Shown: piece by piece, positions 55,983 to 64,000 of the stretch
How positions within the stretch are numbered: the first letter of the stretch is position 1
How the letters are laid out: each line of letters starts with the position of its first letter
Source of the DNA: Petunia secreta
Taxonomy: Eukaryota > Streptophyta > Magnoliopsida > Solanales > Solanaceae
Assembly: GCA_029990175.1 (NCBI GenBank)
Contig: JARKIP010000053.1
Location: 13,968,001 to 14,032,000 of the forward strand
Direction: 5' to 3'
DNA length: 64,000 nt
Made by a program: the position numbers and the translations under genes
The notes under the pieces: generated by a model
The model's database searches: none
What the model was told of the DNA's origin: nothing
The model's input: the letters and a program-made list of their open reading frames with translations, nothing else

Positions 55983-57326
55983 TGTTGCTCCCAACGCACA
56001 CACAAGTATACGTGGTCGACAAGTAATAAAGTAATAAGTAGAGTATCGTTCCCACGAGGACTATTCATACTGGACTCCTAACAAACAATTTCTTAACAAC
56101 TATTCAGGGATCTTTTCCAATAGGGAGAATATTATTAACTAAAGAACAATAATTTAAATGGTGGAAATTCAGTCAAACAATGGGGAAAACTTTGGTTGTA
56201 AAAAATATTAATAGGACGGTCCAGGGTCAGAGCTACGACCAATCCAGTTGAGTTTTTCAATTGATTCCACTCCTCAAATCCCGGATTACTATCTAACATG
56301 TTAAATGTACCCGTGAAAATCTTTCGATTCTTCACGGTCTATGCAGGCTACTCCAATCCCTATATGTCTATGGATTGAATCACGTGCACGCATTAACGAA
56401 TTCTGTGATTAGTTAAGCTAGGGTAGCAAGCATATGTCTATCCTACTCACAAATTGGTTCCCCGATACCCGGGTTCATAATCTAGCCCTACTCTTTCTTA
56501 TTGCGTTCATAAATTCCCTCTTTCGAGTTCAATCTAAGAACCATAGATAATGCCTAATTATCGGGCCCTAATAATTAAACAAGTGAAATCAAGAAAGAAT
56601 AAATAATCCATTATGGGATTCAATATGTGGAATTCAATCTTCAAACATCAACCTTCATGAAACACTCTAACCCTAGAACGAAGGATTTAGCCACGCATAC
56701 TCATAATCACAAGACAATAATTTGATGAAATAATGATGAAAGGATTAATAGATGAAAGAATATGAATTAAACCCTTGTTCAATGAAGTATGGTGCTCAAA
56801 AATTGCTCCAAAGTCTGAACTTCTCTCAAAAACTAAGTAAAAGAGTATTTATAATGTTTACAAAAGCCTAGCAATTAGTTACGCCTAAGCCTAGACGAAA
56901 TAGGACTTCCAAAAACGCTCTAGGGGCCCTATAGCTGGCGCCCCGCGCCTCAAAACACGCACATCCAAGTAGAGTCCGTCGAATCTCGCACGCAGCGGCC
57001 ACGCCCCGCGCTACAAAATGCGCCAGAAAGTGGGCGCTTTCAGAGGTGTGTCGCACCTGGAACTGCGCCAGGCCAATTTCCTGCTTTCGTCGTTCGCAGC
57101 TCGCTTCGTTCCGTGGCTTCGTGTGCTCGATCCAATCCTCAATCCAAATTCAATCTTTTCTTGCTCGATTATGCTCTTTAAAGCTTCAATTACACTTTAT
57201 AACAACCTACAATCATACGACATAAAATCAGTGCAAAATCACATTCATCAACTAGAAAATGTGCGAATAAAGTATCCAAACGTGAGGAAATATTAAGGAA
57301 ATATAGACATAAAATGCAAAACATCA
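55983..57326 (-). repeat. 5' LTR of the Athila derivative
   Basis: 1344 bp, nearly collinear with 50323-51656. Most of the differences lie in the GC-rich stretch (56930-57070). There is a short extra AATATTAAGG near 57290. Confidence 0.88.
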
Positions 57327-57331
57327 GTACT

Positions 57332-58063
57332 TGATAAACATGCTGGAGGTAAGGGCTCTAAGCTATGTTTGCAAATTGTTCGCCTTGATGATATAAGCAA
57401 TGTGGTTATAGGAGGAGGATTTAAAGACATTTTGCTTATATATTATACCAACTCTTATCTTCAAGGATTTAAGCTACTGGTACAGTTACATGTACTGCCT
57501 CTACTAAGTAAAATGATACAATTCAATTATTATTAGAAGAGAATTCAGAAATTGGGAATGTAATGTTTAGCACCAACATATTAACATTTCTTCATGATGA
57601 CAATTCCCATGAAATTGTCTCGAAAAGCCAGTTGTGTGCATTTTTTGCGGGCATCCCTTTACCCCTAATATTGTTCAAACTCTTCTAATTTTCTGCAAAA
57701 TTTCCATATCACAACCATTGAGCATAATAATATTCATGGTGAGGTAAGTTGCTAACATAAAATCAACATTTACAGTTCAATTCTCAGTTCAAAGGCAAAA
57801 CACAACTGCTAATGAGTACACCGAACACAACCCGATATTTGAATAGAGTTATACAAATGATAATGACCGAACGAGAAACAAATTTGCTAACTCTAGCCCT
57901 TATGAAGGGGAAATAGGCTCACCAATGGTAAAAGCACTGGATGCTACTAGTTCATTTACGTAATTATAAATTTGAATTTGTAAAACAAGAAAGTGAAAAA
58001 ATGAGTTTACTAATTGTCTGACTAAGCAACTATCCATTTATGTCTGGACTAAGAGTCAGAATA
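57332..58063. other. Intergenic, nothing recognised
   Basis: Continuation of the DNA at 49282-50317 after the Athila insertion. No gene or repeat boundary seen until the LTR at 58064. Confidence 0.5.
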
Positions 58064-58999
58064 TGACACGACCCGGAATCTGGTTAGGCCGTGCGGGCAC
58101 CCGACATCCTTCCCTAGACCTTTCGGGCGAACCCTTATCAATTAAATTAGGAAAATAAATATAATTCAATTTATAAATAATAAAAAGACTTAGAAAAAGT
58201 ACAAACATAATGATATCTCTAAGCTGTAAAAAACAAATTACAGCTGACTACCCACATACTAGGTTTAGGGCTATCCAGACTAGACATCTAAGAGTATAAA
58301 AGAAGACAGATACCTCTTGAAGGGAGCAAAATGCAACAGAAATAACAACCAATAAACTGGTGGCCATCCGGAATAAAAGCTGGCTCACCCTGACAGCTGA
58401 AGTCATCTTCGATCGTTCACAACGTGGCGAACTCAATCCTGGAGCGAACCTGCCGAAACGAAATAGATAGACAAGAAACAAACAACAAATAAGGGTGAGT
58501 CAAAAGGACTCAATAAGTGGGGCAGACTAGCCACCTCAAAGAATAGGATAGCTAGCCAGGGAGAAAAGAAACAAATAAACCAGATTCCTCTTATTTAAAT
58601 TATGATAAGGCGGAACCAGATAATAACTAGAAACACGTATGGAATCGCAAACTATTCAACAACCAGGAACGTAAAACAGCCAGAACATATAGGTATCCCG
58701 AACACATCAACAATCAGAAATACATCCTGTTACGGCGTGCAACTCGATCCATATATTTATACCGCTGCGACGTGCAACCTGGTCCATATATTTATACTGC
58801 TGCGACGTGTAACTCGGTCCATATATTTATACCGTTGCGGTGTGCAACCCAATCCCCGCAACCCAGAATACAAGCCAGAAATATATAGATAAATAAGCAA
58901 TGCCCATGTAAGCAGAACAGTAGTTATGTACCACAAGTCTACACAATGGTATGAATTGAAATGAAATGAAATGAAATGATGCAAAGGGTCACATGTGCC

Positions 59000-59330
59000 C
59001 GTAATCCCATCCCGAAGCGGAATGCTCCCGCATTCGAGGGGAATCCAATCTGATAACCAACTGGAGCAAAATACTGCTGCTCCTGGGGCGGAATACTCCT
59101 GCACCCTAATAATATAAACCAGACGCGGAATACTCATGCACTCTCCTGGGGCGGAATACTCCTGCACCCGATATAATGTAACCTAAAGGCGGAATACTCC
59201 TGCACTCAATATCTGACATAAGAGCGGAATACTCCTGCTCTTAGGGCGGAATCCTCCTACCCTCAATATGATACAATGGAGCGAAATCCTTCTGCTCCTG
59301 GGGCGGAATACTCCTTCACCCAATATGATA
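59000..59330. repeat. Tandem GGCGGAATACTCC array in LTR G
   Basis: The same array as in LTR D, inverted, with diverged unit order and several mutated copies. Confidence 0.83.
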
Positions 59331-59786
59331 TGCAATGTAATGCATATGAATGACATATAATGCGTATGAATGCAATGTAATGCAATAATAACCCTTCACC
59401 GGCGCGGGACTCTCATCGACAGCCGGGAAGTAGATGCCAACTTACAGCAAGGGTACAATGCTCAGATCCTCAATGCAATACCAACAATAAGACATAACAT
59501 ATAATATACAATGTAAATCCAAAGCTAAGGCGTAATGAGTACGCCTATCGACAGCTACACACGTAAGGAATACGTGGTAGAAAATCTACGAGGCCAGGTG
59601 CCTCCAAAGAAATGGATATAAACACTTACCTCTTCCAAAAGTTCGTACGGCTAATCAACAACCGCTTTATCCTTTGGTTTCCTTGCCAAACGATCCCAGT
59701 CTATTCAATAAGCAGAAAAATATTTCAATTTAGGCCAAAGGCTTCATTCCTCACATCTTAGGGCAATCCGGTTAGGAATCTGATAT

Positions 59787-61345
59787 CCACGCGACCGGAC
59801 TGTGTGTCCAATGTCCAGCCTCTATGGGGGACTCCAAATCACACATAACATGATCACAATACAAGAACAAGCATGTATGAGGCATAACACATGTGGCAAC
59901 AATAGATATGGACTAAAAGGAATGAGAAGAAAACTCTGGATAGAATTATAGACACAACCTAGAACTCAGAATTTGTCCAACTCTTTGAATTTCGATAAAA
60001 ATTTCGGCATGGTTTCCCCTGAAACTGGATGATCCGCAAAAACAGAACCAACACTATACTATACACGGGAATGGATACCCGGATAAACTGATAACATAAA
60101 CATGTTAAACAAATAACAAGATGAGACAACTGGATGACATAACTCATCCGCAGATAGAATATCTGGACAGCACTACTGTCCTGACTTTCAACCTAATTTT
60201 CAGAGTGTAAATCAAAGATATAGACTTCATGGTATCATTAAAGTTGTAGATATATGTCTTAGGATTCTGGGGATTCTTAAAGCATATAAATATCAATTTT
60301 GTACAAGGAGTTATGATGAATATACTAACAGCTATCCAGAGATCAAAATGTTTTTCTAGATTTTGAAATGTTTTGTCTTGCTGATTCGGACGTCGTTCAC
60401 CTTGGATTTTAGTACCAAATAAAGTATATACAAGTTTTCCTTGATACCATGCAAGTTTCTCACAAGAAACACTAAGTTTAGAACTAAGAAATGCTTCAAA
60501 AGCTAAAAGATACATGCCTTGCCAAAAGAAAGGTTTAGTCTTACATACCTTTGATGTTTCTTGCTTCTAAACCTTGTTTCCTTTGAATTCCGCACCTTCT
60601 AAAGCTTAAAAAAGCTATAATACAGAATTTGGGTACTTTACTTAGCCATGAAGTAATTCTAAAATTCAAACTATAGAAGAAATTGAAGGTAGCATAATGT
60701 TACCTTAATCGCGTAGAGCATTTTGACGCAATTTGTCTTCAATTTCGAGTTAAGATTGATGTTGTTTCTTCAAAATCATCAAAATTGGCTTTACACTCGA
60801 GAAAGGGCTGTATCTATCGTGGGTTTACTGGAAAATGTCGGGAGAGAGAATGATTTCTCTTTTGTGATAAAAATATTTCATTTCTAGCCCTCTTTTGAGC
60901 TTATGTCTCTTTTTCTGGTTTGACTTCTGATACTCATATCTTTTTATTTATATGTTGTATGAACAAACCGTCAAAAGTGTTGGAAACTACACTCCAAGAC
61001 CTTCAATTTGGTATATGATATGTCCCCAAAAGGCCTCATATAACACACGAAATTAATTGCTGAAAAAGCTTCGTTACAAGGCAATTCCTTTGTCGGTTTT
61101 TCCGCAACTTAAATCCGATTTTTCCCAAACTTTATATTCAACATATAAACATATTCTATGGTAATATTATGTCTTTAAACTCACTTAAATCATTCTTAAC
61201 ATGTCATTAGAATGATATACATCACTTTAGATATACGGGGTGTAACAATCTTCCCCCGTTAGGAACATTCGTCCTCGAATGTTAAATGAAGTATGTAGAA
61301 GCATTAAGAAACGATCAATTACATACTTGTAGTAGTGAAGAGATG
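59787..61345 (-). repeat. Foreign LTR segment inside LTR G
   Basis: On the minus strand it begins with an internal 3' end (TTCGAGGACGAATGTTCC, purine tract ACGGGGGAAGAT), followed at 61247 by an LTR start TGTTACACCCCGTATATC. About 1.46 kb of that LTR follows to 59787. It includes the segments shared with 12566-12795 and 20588-20692. The short open frames in it are not genes. Confidence 0.7.
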
Positions 61346-61689
61346 TGAAAGGTCAAATTATTTAACTTTCGGCATTTTAGCGGAAGCTAGCCGAACAACC
61401 TCGAAATTCACTTTTGAAAAAGTACAAAAGTCACAAATAATCATACGAACCTAGCGGTACTTTCAGATTTTGAATCGGAGCTCGTTCACCAAAACCGAGC
61501 TCGAAAATCTCTTTTTTGTATTTATCGACAATAAAAACTGAACTCTTCTTCCGATGCCTACCAAACGAGGTCTGATTTAGCTCAAATTTTACAAACAGGT
61601 CCTAATGGACATTAAGAAGTTTTTTTTTTTAATTATCAGCACGTCAATCGGAGTCCTAACTTTCGAAACGACTAACCGAGGCCGTTTCA

Positions 61690-63430
61690 TTCTCATCCAC
61701 TTAAACTCTCATTCGTCCTCGAACAAGCCTAAGTTAATGAAAATTCTGCACGGATAACAAAAGAACTTTCACGACCTTCATAAGCTATTTCACGGACATT
61801 ATCTCATGATTGCAGAGTCAGAATTATAACACGAACACCGAACTGTTAGAATAAAATATATCTGGATAATATGATAACATCATTGCCCAACTTATTCGGA
61901 ATAAGCTGACCCTTTCTCGATCATGAGAGAAGAGTTCTATATTTTCGAAATGAAGATACACGCAACTCTTGATGGGCTAACATGATTCCACCAACGGATC
62001 ACCTCGTCGATATACTTTCGATATAGAACAGGTCGATGAAACAAAGAATTAGCTTACGCTTCAGCAACACCTTAGAGATTTAATATTATGATTCAGCATC
62101 AATTAGAGGAAGACTCCTCCACTTAGAGCATAAACTCATACAACTAATTTGAGTAGAAATAGTCATCCTCGCACAACCTGCTGGATTAAGGAAGACTTAG
62201 CTGAGTAGAGAACGCGGCTCAGACCTTAGCTACCAAATTACTCTCTCGAGTTGCCAAACAGCTGCAACTCTCGAGTTCACAACTCCATACATTTTCTATA
62301 AGCACCACCGCCTGATGGATCAAATCAAAGGTCAATTAACACCTCTTATTACCCTTAGTAGCCTTGAAAAACAACCATGTGCTTACCTTGCCACCTTGAC
62401 ATGCACTGTGGCTCAATACAGAGAACATCACAAGAGGCTACTCACCGCCAAAGCTTACCAGTGCCGAACAAATAAGAGATGGAAACAGACTGAGGATAGA
62501 AATAATTAGAGCTATAAGAAGCTCTTCTTCTTATTTATTTCGCTACCAGAGCTAGACTATTTATGAGTCAGGCTAACCGAAGAATCGCAATTGAAGAAAT
62601 AGACATTGAATGAGCTTTATGGAACAAAATCTACGTCAATTTAACCTTCCTATAAAAAGGAAACTACGACAATTTACCAGAAAACCCTTTTATACCGAGA
62701 CAAACTTGTAGAATAACATGACTCTACTAGCGTCTCGAACCAAGAGGAGACATATAGATCGAGTATTACTTACTAACCACTTTACATCGGAAGAAACAAT
62801 GACACTTTCTGATGGTGACAAATAAGAATCCCATCATCCTACCTACACTGACTTCCAAAGAGAGGTAGACTGACTTGGCATTATAACAGAATGAGGCACA
62901 ACAAGATGCCAGGCAGACAATACCGACACTTACTGCCAAATCTCTCACATTTAAACTAGATCAACCAAGAGGATCTCAGAAATGCCAGGAATAAATCATA
63001 CAAGAAGCTCACCACTCTACCGCAACCAATTCTTAATAAAAACGACATCCAAGAAAACCATGGAAACATGATAAGACAACCATTTCCAGATCGATCGAAA
63101 GAATCAAATCTTACTCATATTTAAGAGAAGAAGAAATCTCAGGGTCTACTACATCAGATACCTCAGCATCCTGCCAGACTAGCAGTTCATAGAACTGCCT
63201 CTGCAGCTGAGTTAAGCCACTACCCTGATAATCACCTTCTGAAGAGCCACTGCCACCACGCTCTCAACCTCTACTGGATCTTTGCATTTCTCTGGCTGAT
63301 TGAGATCTAAATGAAATCCCTGCGACTGTGCAAATGCCTGATGACAAGAGAAAGGACGACTGCCTACTTGCCGGAGTAAGGAACTCCACCAAAGATGACA
63401 TGCTCGCGACAATGATAATACCTTCTCAGT
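61690..63430 (-). other. Element G internal region, non-coding
   Basis: Begins with the tract before the LTR (complement AGAGTTTAAGTGGATGAGAA). It aligns with the D interior. No continuous coding frame. Confidence 0.6.
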
Positions 63431-63439
63431 AAAAATTGA

Positions 63440-64000
63440 AGCTGGACAGATTGTTGATAGCTACAAAGAGAAAAACTAGGTCTGATATTGACGAACTACT
63501 GGCGCACTCTAAGAATCACGTGACACACGCTGAGATAACCTGGAAGGTGACCTCTCAAAATAATCAGAACTTTTACCTCCATATGAGGTACCATGGTTGT
63601 CCACCAGGGCCACGGAATTTTTTGGTCTCCCACTCTAACTCTTCCGCCTCTAACTTATGGTATGCCTAATACCTTTGAGCAATATCAACAACGACATCAA
63701 ATAAAGTCTCAACCTCAATTTTTTGAGCCATCTGGGATCTCAAGGAAGGGGAAAGGTCACCAATAAATCTTTGAATCTCTCGAAAGGCTCATGGACTAGT
63801 TCTAATGCATATTCAACCATTTTATAGAATTCAATCTCATATTCTGAAACCAACAGGCTAACCGACAGGGACCTATCCAATACACTCGAACTAGCAACAC
63901 TTTTCATCTCGTTCGCTACTCGAAAGGAACTTTTCCACGAATCTAGAAGAGAAACCGAACTAAGTTAGCTAATAAGAGAGCGGCCCACCAATTCAAGGCT
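63440..64000 (-). pseudogene. Element G gag remnant, partial
   Basis: Inverted counterpart of 18900-19500. On the minus strand the region equivalent to KMAEYALELVHEPSEN lies at about 63790-63850, with the Arg/Glu-rich tail at 63640-63700. Frames are broken and the N-terminus is off the window. The open frame on the plus strand (63436-63669) is a shadow. Confidence 0.6.

Larger units (their letters stand above)
50323..57326 (-). mobile_element. Athila-type gypsy derivative, minus strand, lacking polymerase
   Basis: 7004 bp with LTRs at 50323-51656 and 55983-57326 and a perfect target duplication GTACT (50318-50322, 57327-57331). The primer site at 55959-55976 is the tRNA-Asp type that marks the Athila lineage. 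Gag and protease are present (53817-55858). Homology then passes straight to the region that follows pol in Athila elements (about 53590-53660). Reverse transcriptase, RNase H and integrase are absent, so this is a large deletion derivative with intact ends. Confidence 0.9.
58064..61689 (-). repeat. Chimeric 3' LTR of element G
   Basis: 3626 bp against about 2.6 kb in D. Both ends and the tandem array match D's LTR. The middle (59787-61345) instead matches a different gypsy LTR family beginning TGTTACACCCCGTATATC. About 630 bases of the D-type LTR (equivalent to 15855-16481) are missing and replaced. Confidence 0.8.
58064..64000 (-). mobile_element. Gypsy-like element G, minus strand, relative of D (partial)
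   Basis: A 3' LTR (58064-61689) ends GTCGTGTCA and starts TGAAACGGCC on the minus strand. The internal region continues to the right edge. It is collinear (inverted) with element D: 61690-62330 matches 20700-22283 without fragment E, and 63440-64000 matches 18900-19500. The 5' LTR is beyond the window. As in D, no reverse transcriptase is seen. Confidence 0.85.

Overview
This window reads as plant nuclear heterochromatin. It is packed with LTR retrotransposons, Mutator-like (MULE) DNA transposons and MITEs, and I see no intact host gene. Several features point to a dicot, most likely a Solanaceae-type genome, though this is inference: a Stowaway MITE with TA duplications, an Athila-type element with a tRNA-Asp primer site, very long Tat/Ogre-type LTRs beginning TGTTGACA, and gypsy LTRs with iMet-tRNA primer sites. 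Nearly every protein-like stretch is broken by stops or frameshifts, so most coding entries are pseudogenes inside transposons.

Layout, left to right. 1-4825 is the 3' part of a Copia element (A), whose 3' LTR sits inside the left terminal repeat of a MULE-like element. 4826-9856 holds two MULE-like elements side by side. They share long terminal inverted repeats and unusual subterminal arrays of self-complementary repeats (core CTTGGC-AATA-GCCAAG). The second also carries a transposase N-terminal remnant and a minus-strand, apparently spliced gene fragment. A third truncated relative lies at 11382-11800. 12195-30250 is a four-level nest. A decayed Ty3/gypsy element (C) is split in its pol gene by element B (13975-29132, minus strand, duplication AAAGA). 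B is split inside its ORF by gypsy-like element D (15517-24844, plus strand, duplication YAAGC). D is split by an inverted gypsy fragment (E). 30250-32663 carries decayed repeats, including a striking 17-18 bp tandem array. 32664-42756 is one very long Tat/Ogre-type LTR interrupted by element F (35422-41012, duplication TCTAA), a sister copy of B, and by a Stowaway MITE. 44077-45270 is a MULE transposase remnant. 45719-49250 is a Copia element (H) truncated in reverse transcriptase. 50323-57326 is a complete-ended, minus-strand Athila derivative (duplication GTACT) with gag and protease but no reverse transcriptase or integrase. 58064-64000 is the 3' part of a minus-strand relative of D (element G) with a chimeric LTR.

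The most interesting signals are two. The first is the MULE family with symmetrical arrays of palindromic subterminal repeats. The second is the B/F family: LTR elements with proper ends, primer sites and target duplications. They encode one long protein of their own (an acidic Tyr/Gly/Asp-rich N-terminus, a decayed aspartic-protease-like module and a Cys/acid-rich C-terminus) but no reverse transcriptase or integrase. All four two-ended LTR elements here (B, D, F, Athila) lack a polymerase, so they must have moved with enzymes supplied from elsewhere. Boundaries were set by eye from LTR ends, primer sites, polypurine tracts and target duplications.
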